From contig PCUO01000038.1 of the NCBI GenBank assembly GCA_002771015.1, positions 1-8,203 on the forward strand: DNA of 8,203 nt. The letters run 5' to 3'. The notes below the pieces were generated by a model, which was given only the letters and a program-made list of their open reading frames with translations, did not search any database and had not been told where the DNA came from. The DNA comes from Candidatus Yonathbacteria bacterium CG17_big_fil_post_rev_8_21_14_2_50_43_9. Its GTDB lineage: Bacteria > Patescibacteriota > Minisyncoccia > Phycocordibacterales > UBA1550. Within the stretch, counting starts at the first letter, position 1, and every line of letters starts with the position of its first letter. This document shows positions 1 through 4,569 of the stretch, in pieces. Both the position numbers and the translations under genes were made by a program.

Positions 1-1151
1 TATCCGTCACCAATCACAGTGAGTTTTGAATCTGGTGTCGTTGTCCCGATGCCGACGTTGCCGGCGGCGCGCCACGCATTCGTTCCATCTGTCACCCAGT
101 TCCCTGTTGTAGCTCCTCCAATGATATTACCCGCCCAAAATAGTGATCCGCTCGTGTTGTATAAACGGTCAGTCGTACTCGCAGGGGCGCTCGCCTGTGA
201 AAGATAAAGCGCGCCGTTCACAGAAAGCGTATCACTTGGCGTCGCGGTCCCGATGCCGACGCGGTTATTGAGCGAATCCACAAAAAGCGTGTTGATATCA
301 AATGTGGCGTCCCCTGTGACAGACAAACTTGCTGCCGATACGTCTCCAGAAAAACTTCCTGTTATGCCAGTGAACGTTGTCCCCGAGAAACTGGAGTCTG
401 TAATTGTTTGCCCAACAATAGTGTTGGAAGGATACATTGACGAGATAGCGTTCATGCGGTTCACCGCTGAAATCGTAGAGGAGTTATTGTCTGACTGTCT
501 GGTGGCGTTTGTTTCCACTCGAGAAATTTCTGCTCGCAGAACGCTTTCAATTTTACCCAACTGCTCAGCGAGAAACCCTTCAGAAATACTAGATGATACT
601 GGAGGAGCGCTTAGAACAATCGTTCGCTCTATGACGCGCTCGCGTACAGTATCGGGAACAGGAGCGGGAACAGGAGCGGGAACAGGAGCGGGAACAGGAG
701 CGGGAACAGGAGCGGGAGGAATAATGGGAACATTTTGGACAGGTTGAACAATGGTAGCTGGTGCGGTCGTTAATTTCGTTTGATTTTGTTGTCCAAAAAT
801 TGATGCAAAAAATTCGCGAGTAAAGGCGATGGCTTTGTTTATGAAAACACTGATGCTACTTGAATATGAGAAATCGTCATCTTTACTATCTGAAGAGCCA
901 GACAACGCGACCGATGCAAACTGCGTAGGCGGGTTTTGTAGTGGCGCGCCCTGAAACAAGGAAGCGGAGTCGCTCCGGATACGCTTTATCGTTTGCTCCG
1001 CGAATATTCGTGTGTTGTTGAATAATTTAGTTGCTGGATTATCGAGATGTGTCGCTCCTACAACGAAAATAGGCGCGAATATGAGCAAAGAAAACAAACT
1101 GACAACAAATTGTTCAAAATGTCGTTTCTTAGACTTTACTGTACGTTCCAT
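1..1151 (-). CDS. Secreted or anchored repeat-bearing surface protein, C-terminal part missing at window edge
   Basis: The reading frame is open for 383 codons from the ATG at 1151 to the left edge, so the protein is partial. Residues 1-13 are basic. Residues 14-33 are hydrophobic and end in VGA, which fits a signal peptide or membrane anchor. Residues 147-166 are five AlaProValPro units, a probable rigid stalk. Residues 190-235 are polar and possibly coiled-coil. From about 245 the sequence is rich in Gly, Ser and Thr. It carries two copies of a VGIGT-x-TP-x(3)-L-x-V-x-G motif (near 298-313 and 366-381), the type found in phage tail fibres and in long cell-surface proteins of Patescibacteria. 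I infer a surface adhesin or fibre protein; the substrate is unknown. More repeats, and perhaps a C-terminal S74-type chaperone domain, may lie beyond the edge. No Shine-Dalgarno precedes the ATG. A TATAAT ends 9 nt upstream. Confidence 0.8.
   Translation of the reverse strand, partial: MERTVKSKKRHFEQFVVSLFSLLIFAPIFVVGATHLDNPATKLFNNTRIFAEQTIKRIRSDSASLFQGAPLQNPPTQFASVALSGSSDSKDDDFSYSSSISVFINKAIAFTREFFASIFGQQNQTKLTTAPATIVQPVQNVPIIPPAPVPAPVPAPVPAPVPAPVPDTVRERVIERTIVLSAPPVSSSISEGFLAEQLGKIESVLRAEISRVETNATRQSDNNSSTISAVNRMNAISSMYPSNTIVGQTITDSSFSGTTFTGITGSFSGDVSAASLSVTGDATFDINTLFVDSLNNRVGIGTATPSDTLSVNGALYLSQASAPASTTDRLYNTSGSLFWAGNIIGGATTGNWVTDGTNAWRAAGNVGIGTTTPDSKLTVIGDG
654..713. repeat. Five perfect 12-bp tandem repeats encoding AlaProValPro
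   Basis: The unit GGGAACAGGAGC (plus strand) is repeated five times without a mismatch. In the surface-protein frame on the minus strand each unit encodes Ala-Pro-Val-Pro. Because the unit is a multiple of three, gain or loss of copies would change stalk length without a frameshift. The identity of the copies at the DNA level suggests recent expansion or slippage. Confidence 0.95.
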
Positions 1152-1160
1152 ACGTGTAAT

Positions 1161-1166
1161 ATTATA
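1161..1166 (-). promoter_or_regulatory. -10 hexamer of the surface-protein gene
   Basis: The minus strand reads TATAAT here, a perfect sigma-70 -10 box. Nine bases separate it from the ATG at 1151, so transcription should begin within a few bases of the start codon and the mRNA would be leaderless. No good -35 box is seen 16-18 bp upstream; the 17-bp position reads TACTAA. Confidence 0.45.
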
Positions 1167-1300
1167 CATTAACATTAGTATAATTAGTAGTAAAAATATC
1201 CGCAAGGTACATTTGAAGCGGGTCTGATGATTTTTCACCGATTTTAAAAGCAGTAGTGGCAGATTCTGGCGAGGGAGACTCGGCGCTTTATGTTGCTACT

Positions 1301-1325
1301 CACTTGGAAACCCGACGTCCAAGTG
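1301..1325. repeat. Intergenic hairpin, 8-bp stem with 9-nt loop
   Basis: CACTTGGA (1301-1308) and TCCAAGTG (1318-1325) are perfect inverted repeats around a 9-nt loop. It lies downstream of htpX on the minus strand and could help stop transcription, but no T-run follows. A role as a dispersed repeat is equally possible. Confidence 0.5.
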
Positions 1326-1334
1326 TATGATTAT

Positions 1335-1348
1335 TTGTGATTTGTGAA
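1335..1348. repeat. Heptamer tandem pair TTGTGAT/TTGTGAA
   Basis: Two adjacent 7-bp units differ at one position. This is one of several short intergenic tandems with the same 7-bp period but different units. Confidence 0.5.
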
Positions 1349-1404
1349 AATGTTCTCCGCTTCTGACTTTCAACTTCGAATAATATGACGGGTTAACAGA
1401 GCCT

Positions 1405-1418
1405 GAATTAGCAAATTC
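1405..1418 (+). repeat. Dispersed intergenic 14-mer, copy 1
   Basis: GAATTAGCAAATTC occurs here. It occurs again on the plus strand at 4475-4488 and inverted at 4449-4462. All three copies are between genes. The motif is itself near-palindromic. Confidence 0.75.
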
Positions 1419-1461
1419 ACGTCTTGGACGAAGTCGGGACACGTGTGTCTTGAACACAAAC

Positions 1462-1475
1462 ACTGGTCACTGGTC
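1462..1475. repeat. Heptamer tandem pair ACTGGTC x2
   Basis: Two perfect adjacent copies of ACTGGTC end one base before the htpX stop codon (minus-strand gene). The 7-bp period matches the other intergenic tandems in the window. Confidence 0.65.
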
Positions 1476-1476
1476 A

Positions 1477-2367
1477 TTACATTCCACGGAGCGCAGAAAT
1501 TCGTTCCTCTGCGGGTGGGTGTGTTGCAAACAGTTTACTCATAAACGATACCGCTTTGCCGTCTTTGAGAGGCTTTGAGATATATAGGTGCGCTGTGGCG
1601 GTACTGACTCTTTGTATCCCAACAGGATACCCAGAGATTTTTTCAAGCGCGCTTGCAAGTCCTTCTGGGTAGCGAGTAAGGAGCGCTCCCGAAGCATCCG
1701 CAAGAAACTCACGCTTGCGGGAAATTGCTAGCTTGATGAGCTGAGCTACAATAGGCGCAAGTATCGCAAGAACAATGCCAACAATCATCAGAATCAAACC
1801 AATGCGACCATCACGATTACCACCCCTACCATAAATGGACATTCTTAGAAACATGTCTGAAGCAATTGCAATAAAACCAACAAGCACAACAACAACAGTA
1901 CCTAAAAGGATGTCTCTGTTGCCGATATGCGAAAGTTCGTGCGCAATGACCCCCTCGAGCTCGTTCTTGTTCAAAATTTGTAGAAGCCCTGTAGTAACGG
2001 CGACTGCGGAGTGTTCCTTGTCGCGACCTGTTGCAAATGCGTTTGGTGAGGGGTCGTCTATAACGTAGAGCGCGGGCATCGGGAGCCCTGCGGTAATGGA
2101 AAGATTTTCAACAGCATTCCAGAGGTCAAAATATTGCTCGCGTGAAGCTTTCTTTGCGCCTGACATTTTAATAACGAGCGAATCAGAATACCAATAACTC
2201 CAGATATTCATTACAATGCTGAAAATAACTCCAAAATAAAGTATCGCTGGATTATCCAAAATATAGCTAAACGCCCAAGCGATAGCAATAACCACAACGA
2301 AAAACATCGTCATAAGAAACCATGTCTTTCGCACATTTTGATCCTGATGAGTGTAGAGAGTCGCCAT
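1477..2367 (-). CDS. htpX: HtpX-type membrane zinc metalloprotease (M48B)
   Basis: This 296-residue protein matches the usual HtpX length. HtpX is an integral membrane protease that degrades damaged membrane proteins. The zinc motif HELSH is at 143-147 (His143, Glu144, His147). The third ligand is probably Glu220 in REFLADA, also conserved in the family. Hydrophobic segments are visible at about 15-37 and 41-61 before the catalytic motif, and at about 157-178 and 188-212 after it, so the active site faces the cytoplasm if the fold is standard. The start is the ATG at 2367, giving MATLYTHQ; no Shine-Dalgarno precedes it. lemA lies 228 bp upstream on the same strand, a pairing common in many bacteria. 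Cotranscription is possible but not shown. Confidence 0.95.
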   Translation of the reverse strand: MATLYTHQDQNVRKTWFLMTMFFVVVIAIAWAFSYILDNPAILYFGVIFSIVMNIWSYWYSDSLVIKMSGAKKASREQYFDLWNAVENLSITAGLPMPALYVIDDPSPNAFATGRDKEHSAVAVTTGLLQILNKNELEGVIAHELSHIGNRDILLGTVVVVLVGFIAIASDMFLRMSIYGRGGNRDGRIGLILMIVGIVLAILAPIVAQLIKLAISRKREFLADASGALLTRYPEGLASALEKISGYPVGIQRVSTATAHLYISKPLKDGKAVSFMSKLFATHPPAEERISALRGM

Positions 2368-2595
2368 GATTAATTTTCTTAATGAGCTAATGTGAGTTTT
2401 AGAAAATCATCATCCGGTTAAATATCACATGGGGACGATTGCTGTTCTAAAATTATCGTTATTAAACGATAATAATTATTGACTATTGAAGTCAGTCGCG
2501 ACCATCCTGTGTGATGATTTTTTGTTTGTTTGCGAAACAAAAAATCATCTAACTGGGTAGCGAAAAATGTACTCGCTTCGCTTGTTATTTTTCAT
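2368..2595. other. lemA-htpX spacer with several inverted repeats
   Basis: These 228 bases contain no gene. Four inverted repeats are visible: 2397-2404 with 2445-2452 (TTTTAGAA/TTCTAAAA); a 9-bp stem at 2452-2460/2465-2473 with loop ATTA; a 15-bp stem at 2513-2527/2535-2549 with a 7-nt loop; and a 7-bp stem at 2562-2568/2587-2593 just after the lemA stop. None ends in a clean T-run in the lemA direction. They may fold in the htpX leader, or partly attenuate read-through from lemA. Confidence 0.6.
2513..2549. repeat. 15-bp perfect inverted repeat downstream of lemA
   Basis: GATGATTTTTTGTTT (2513-2527) pairs perfectly with 2535-2549 around the loop GTTTGCG. The stem is AT-rich and contains its own T- and A-tracts. 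In the lemA direction it lies 47 bp past the stop codon. It could be an atypical terminator or mRNA-stabilising stem between lemA and htpX. Confidence 0.55.
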
Positions 2596-3177
2596 CTAGA
2601 AGCTAACCTTAACTGGCTCGCGCTGGGTGTCCTCCTCTACTTCGAAGAATTCTTGCTTCATAAAGTTGAACATCTTTGCGATAAGATTTGAAGGGAACGA
2701 CTCAATCGCGATATTCAAATCACGCACATTTCCGTTATAGAAACGACGAGCTGCCTGAATTTTATTTTCTGTGTCAGAAAGTTCCGCCTGAAGTGAAAGG
2801 AAATTCTGGTTTGCTTTCAGGTCTGGATATGCTTCTGCAACTGCAAGAAGTTTGCCAAGTGACTGACCGAGAGATGCTTCTGCCCCAGACATTGCGGCGA
2901 TCTGCTCTGGGGTAATGTTTGACGGATCAATATGCACCTGCGTTGCCTTTGCGCGAGCCTCGGTCACTGCATCAAATACGCCACTCTCGTGCTTTGCGTA
3001 CCCCTTTACCGTTTCCATAAGGTTAGGAATAAGGTCGTAGCGACGCTTGAGCTGAACATCAATGTCTGACCACGCTTCCTTTGCGCGATTTACAAGTGTG
3101 ACAAACCTGTTGTATGCAACAATTGCCCACAAAACTATTCCTGCGAGAACCGCTAATATAATATATGTTAAGTTCAT
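2596..3177 (-). CDS. lemA: LemA family membrane-anchored protein
   Basis: The protein has 193 residues, as expected for LemA. An N-terminal membrane segment spans about 4-22. It is followed by the family signature YNRFVTLVNRAKEAW and SDIDVQLKRRYDLIPNL (about 22-53), then a long helical region through residue 175 with LGKLLAVAEAYPDLKANQNF in the middle. LemA folds as an elongated helical bundle, and its molecular role is not settled. It is often encoded beside M48 proteases or TPM-domain proteins, and htpX follows here, so a link to membrane protein quality control is an inference from context. The start is the ATG at 3177, directly before the membrane segment; upstream is AT-rich with no Shine-Dalgarno. 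It ends in TAG. Confidence 0.93.
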   Translation of the reverse strand: MNLTYIILAVLAGIVLWAIVAYNRFVTLVNRAKEAWSDIDVQLKRRYDLIPNLMETVKGYAKHESGVFDAVTEARAKATQVHIDPSNITPEQIAAMSGAEASLGQSLGKLLAVAEAYPDLKANQNFLSLQAELSDTENKIQAARRFYNGNVRDLNIAIESFPSNLIAKMFNFMKQEFFEVEEDTQREPVKVSF

Positions 3178-3379
3178 GATAAATTATTTACACAACTAGA
3201 CTTTAACAAGGATAGTGATGTGCTTACTGTATAATATTTTTAATTACTCATTCCCAACGCTAGCATACTATATGCTTGACTAACAGTTTGATAACGTGAG
3301 TGTGAATACTGCTAATCTGTAATCTAACTATTATATAATAACACAGACATACAAACAAATATACCACATTTACTCACAT
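3178..3379. other. AT-rich leader region upstream of lemA, no gene seen
   Basis: No open frame of note is present. The lemA promoter should lie here, but I see no convincing -35/-10 pair at a useful distance. A small hairpin AGCATA-CTA-TATGCT is at 3262-3276, and a heptamer tandem pair at 3313-3326. Loose TTATnnACA-like words occur, but not the clustered DnaA boxes of an origin. Confidence 0.5.
3313..3326. repeat. Heptamer tandem pair TAATCTG/TAATCTA
   Basis: Two adjacent 7-bp units match at six of seven positions, in the AT-rich region upstream of lemA. Confidence 0.45.
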
Positions 3380-3437
3380 AAAACCTACTATGTACGTATC
3401 CTATACTATAGTATAGGATACGTACATAGTAGGTTTT
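3380..3437. repeat. 58-bp perfect palindrome without spacer
   Basis: The 29-nt arms on either side of 3408/3409 are exact reverse complements, with no mismatch and no spacer. The centre reads ACTATAGT. In RNA from either strand it would form a very long hairpin. On the plus strand TTTTTC overlaps and follows the right end, and on the minus strand TTTT ends the palindrome, so a bidirectional terminator between the tRNA region and lemA is the simplest reading. A protein-binding site or a mobile hairpin element is also possible. Confidence 0.9.
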
Positions 3438-3470
3438 TCTTGCGTGGCGCTACACCCTAAAAATAGTGGA

Positions 3471-3484
3471 ACCTAAAACCTATA
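3471..3484. repeat. Heptamer tandem pair ACCTAAA/ACCTATA
   Basis: Two adjacent 7-bp units differ at one position, just outside the tRNA-end-flanked structured element. Confidence 0.45.
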
Positions 3485-3486
3485 TT

Positions 3487-3613
3487 TTGTGCGGGTACCG
3501 AGACGCTTCGCTATCTCACTCCTGGGAAACCCACGGTTTTCCCAATCCTTCCTCCACGGGGAAACAGGTGTTTCCCCGACCCCCTTCCCGTTCGATTCTC
3601 TGTACCCGCACAA
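3487..3613. other. Structured element bounded by inverted copies of the tRNA-Gly 3' end
   Basis: A 12-bp closing stem pairs 3487-3498 with 3602-3613 (core GCGGGTAC/GTACCCGC). Inside are GAGA/TCTC (3500-3503/3514-3517; the alternative partner is 3597-3600), a strong hairpin at 3523-3544 (seven pairs, one bulge, two pairs, loop CAC), and a perfect 9-bp hairpin at 3557-3565/3570-3578 with loop AGGT. Pyrimidine-rich linkers separate them. The left end repeats 16 bp found at the tRNA-Gly 3' end (3488-3503 equals 3659-3674). The right end is inverted and matches the tRNA 3' end over 22 nt with one mismatch, including the T-loop word TTCGATT (3591-3612). It is not a tRNA: there is no D-arm, no anticodon arm, and the T-stem does not pair. 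It may be a non-coding RNA, a remnant of integration at the tRNA, or a dispersed repeat; the strand is unknown. Confidence 0.6.
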
Positions 3614-3615
3614 CA

Positions 3616-3659
3616 AGGTAAAAGAAAAGCACCGATAAAGGTGTGCTTTTCTTTTACCT
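3616..3659 (-). terminator. Hairpin immediately downstream of tRNA-Gly
   Basis: A perfect 17-bp stem (3616-3632/3643-3659) with a 10-nt loop begins two bases beyond the tRNA discriminator. On the minus strand its distal arm is rich in T (CTTTTCTTTTACCT). This fits a terminator or a 3'-trailer processing stem for the tRNA transcript. There is no T-run beyond the stem, so it is not a textbook intrinsic terminator. Confidence 0.6.
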
Positions 3660-3660
3660 G

Positions 3661-3731
3661 TGCGGGTACCGAGAATCGAACTCGGGTCTCAACCTTGGGA
3701 AGGTCGCATCCTACCACTAAACTATACCCGC
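3661..3731 (-). tRNA. tRNA-Gly (anticodon CCC)
   Basis: The minus strand folds as a cloverleaf. The acceptor stem is GCGGGTA/TACCCGC. The D arm is GTTT-AGTGGTA-GGAT. The anticodon stem is CGACC/GGTTG with loop TTCCCAA, placing anticodon CCC at 3699-3697, which reads GGG glycine codons. The variable loop has 4 nt. The T arm is CCGAG-TTCGATT-CTCGG. The discriminator is A. CCA is not encoded, so it must be added after transcription. The D stem is weak, with three of its four pairs G-U, but the rest is sound and I treat it as functional. It lies 69 bp after ftsB on the same strand and may be transcribed with it. Confidence 0.93.
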
Positions 3732-3744
3732 CTTTGCTTCGCCC

Positions 3745-3785
3745 TTGCGAGCTACGGCGTTGTAAAATCCGCTCGTAACTCGCGA
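3745..3785. repeat. Imperfect hairpin between ftsB and tRNA-Gly
   Basis: GCGAGCTACG (3747-3756) pairs with CGTAACTCGC (3774-3783) with one mismatch; a T-A pair and a wobble lie outside. The loop is 17 nt. It may fold in an ftsB-tRNA transcript, for example as a processing spacer. Confidence 0.4.
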
Positions 3786-3800
3786 AGTCGAGATTTGTTG

Positions 3801-4184
3801 CTAGAAACCAAAAAACGAAATAATGCTTTGCAAGATCCAATTTCCGATCCCAACCTTACTATTCTCGCTTTTTTTCGCTCTATCGTCAACAATAACTACT
3901 ACTTCCTCGCCAGGTCTCACAACGGAATATTTTTGTCGTATTTCCTCCTCTACCCCTATATCGCTTTTTAAACGTATTAGACTCGCCTGAAGCTCCACAG
4001 TTCGCGCTTCAAGTTCCAGTAGAGACCGCTGCGCTATATTACGCTCAGAAATAGCAATTTGCGCTTTTTGATGAATCCCCCATGCGCCTTTTCCAACAAA
4101 GAAAAGCATCACCGCGAGTATAACGAGGGATATTTTTGAATACAGTATTTTCCTTAATTTTTTTCGCTCTTGAAATGGAATCAC
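3801..4184 (-). CDS. ftsB: FtsB/DivIC-type septum formation initiator
   Basis: This 127-residue protein has the FtsB/DivIC layout: a basic N terminus, one membrane segment (about 17-34), a coiled coil rich in Glu, Arg and Leu (about 40-76), and the family motif GVEEEIRQKYSVVRPGEEVV (77-96). FtsB/DivIC joins FtsL and FtsQ/DivIB in the divisome and helps activate septal peptidoglycan synthesis; the soluble part faces outward. The start is GTG at 4184; the next ATG lies inside the membrane segment. A consensus-like promoter sits immediately upstream and predicts a leaderless mRNA. The C terminus adds a second hydrophobic tail (about 114-127, ending ISFFGF) that classical FtsB lacks. tRNA-Gly follows 69 bp downstream. 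Confidence 0.85.
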   Translation of the reverse strand: MIPFQERKKLRKILYSKISLVILAVMLFFVGKGAWGIHQKAQIAISERNIAQRSLLELEARTVELQASLIRLKSDIGVEEEIRQKYSVVRPGEEVVVIVDDRAKKSENSKVGIGNWILQSIISFFGF

Positions 4185-4193
4185 TTATAGGGT

Positions 4194-4222
4194 ATTATAC
4201 GAAAATGTAGTTGAAAAGTCGA
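4194..4222 (-). promoter_or_regulatory. Promoter of ftsB
   Basis: The minus strand carries TCGACT (4222-4217; four of six match TTGACA), a 17-bp spacer, and a perfect TATAAT (4199-4194). Nine bases separate the -10 box from the GTG start, so transcription should begin within about four bases of it. Confidence 0.6.
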
Positions 4223-4297
4223 AAAGTCTCAAGTAAAAAGTAAACACAAACACGTTTCTTTTTTCAGGACTTTAAGACATTAGACTTTATGACTTTT
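4214..4297. repeat. Inverted repeat in the ftsB / small-ORF divergent region
   Basis: 4214-4228 (AAAAGTCGAAAAGTC) and 4283-4297 (GACTTTATGACTTTT) are inverted with two mismatches across a 54-nt loop. Further GACTTT-like words at 4268 and GACATT at 4276 recur every 7-8 bp. The left arm overlaps the ftsB -35 box, so it could be an operator, or leader structure for the plus-strand peptide gene. Confidence 0.5.
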
Positions 4298-4310
4298 AAC
4301 TAATTTTTTT

Positions 4311-4424
4311 ATGATGTTTGACAAAAAATTCAAAAAATACTGGAATACGTTTGGAGTCGTCGTCGCTCTTCTCGTTATTGTAAGCATGGTGCTTCTATAC
4401 GCTGCACCGAGCCTCATTGGGTAG
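4311..4424 (+). CDS. Small single-pass membrane peptide of unknown function
   Basis: The frame encodes 37 residues, MMFDKKFKKYW at the start and ending AAPSLIG. A lysine-rich N terminus is followed by a hydrophobic segment of about 18 residues (14-31), which predicts a short anchored peptide with the N terminus inside. Codon choice and the clean basic-then-hydrophobic layout favour a real gene, but there is no Shine-Dalgarno and it is too short to be certain. Either of the first two ATGs (4311, 4314) could start it. It is the only plus-strand gene here, divergent from ftsB with 126 bp between the starts, and convergent with lepA. A weak promoter candidate is TTGAAA (4211-4216), 17 bp, TAAAAA (4234-4239). 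I do not recognise a family. Confidence 0.55.
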   Translation: MMFDKKFKKYWNTFGVVVALLVIVSMVLLYAAPSLIG

Positions 4425-4447
4425 AATATTGACATGCGTCCATGACG

Positions 4448-4489
4448 CGAATTTGCTAATTCAAGAATATTGACGAATTAGCAAATTCG
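4448..4489. repeat. Perfect 15-bp inverted repeat built from the dispersed 14-mer
   Basis: 4448-4462 and 4475-4489 are exact reverse complements around a 12-nt loop. CCATG (4440-4444) and CATGG (4492-4496) extend the fold across a small internal bulge. The loop word AGAATATTGAC (4464-4474) is a direct repeat of 4423-4433, 41 bp upstream and overlapping the small-ORF stop codon. The arms contain the 14-mer also present at 1405-1418. Confidence 0.8.
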
Positions 4490-4505
4490 AGCATGGCACT
4501 TTCGA

Positions 4506-4545
4506 ATAAATAAGGGCGTCACACTTGTGTGACGCCCTTATTTAT
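4506..4545. terminator. Bidirectional terminator between lepA and the small ORF
   Basis: The arms 4506-4524 and 4527-4545 are perfect 19-nt inverted repeats; in RNA this is about an 18-bp stem with a 4-nt loop. The core AGGGCGTCACAC is GC-rich, and the flanks supply A and T tracts on both sides. It lies 25 bp past the lepA stop and about 80 bp past the small-ORF stop, so it can serve both converging genes. Confidence 0.85.
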
Positions 4546-4566
4546 ATTCAACATTCGATATTCAGT
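4546..4566. repeat. Three 7-bp units ATTCAAC/ATTCGAT/ATTCAGT
   Basis: Three adjacent 7-bp units share ATTC at their start. They fill the gap between the terminator and the lepA stop codon. Confidence 0.55.
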
Positions 4567-4569
4567 CTC

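Larger units (their letters stand above)
1152..1476. other. Intergenic region between htpX and the surface-protein gene
   Basis: I find no convincing gene in these 325 bases. They hold the surface-gene promoter, a hairpin at 1301-1325, two heptamer tandem pairs, one copy of the dispersed 14-mer, and a run of very small stems at 1419-1457 (for example GACAC-GT-GTGTC). The segment at 1424-1439 is an imperfect inverted copy of 1311-1323. No hairpin followed by a T-run is seen just after htpX, so its termination signal is unclear. Confidence 0.7.

Noticed and set aside
654..713. CRISPR array
   Set aside because: The 12-bp units are directly adjacent with no spacers and encode an in-frame peptide repeat.
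253..747. 164-codon plus-strand frame with Gly-Thr-Gly-Ala repeats
   Set aside because: It is antisense to the surface-protein gene; its repeats are the mirror of the AlaProValPro units, and the minus frame has a signal segment and known motifs.
1218..1328. Plus-strand frame of about 36 codons ending at TGA, with protein-like composition
   Set aside because: It has no ATG start (only GTG) and part of it is the 1301-1325 hairpin; probably chance or part of a repeat.
3178..3379. Replication origin in the AT-rich stretch
   Set aside because: Only scattered words two mismatches from a DnaA box are present, and no dnaA or dnaN gene is nearby.
3491..3610. A second tRNA inside the structured element
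   Set aside because: The acceptor stem and T-loop word are present, but the T-stem does not pair and no anticodon or D arm can be drawn on either strand.
3511..3840. 109-codon minus-strand frame across the tRNA region
   Set aside because: It runs through tRNA-Gly, the hairpin behind it and the structured element, and overlaps the 3' end of ftsB; it has no protein-like features.
3660..3971. 103-codon plus-strand frame
   Set aside because: Its start is the complement of tRNA-Gly and the rest is antisense to ftsB, a common false gene call.
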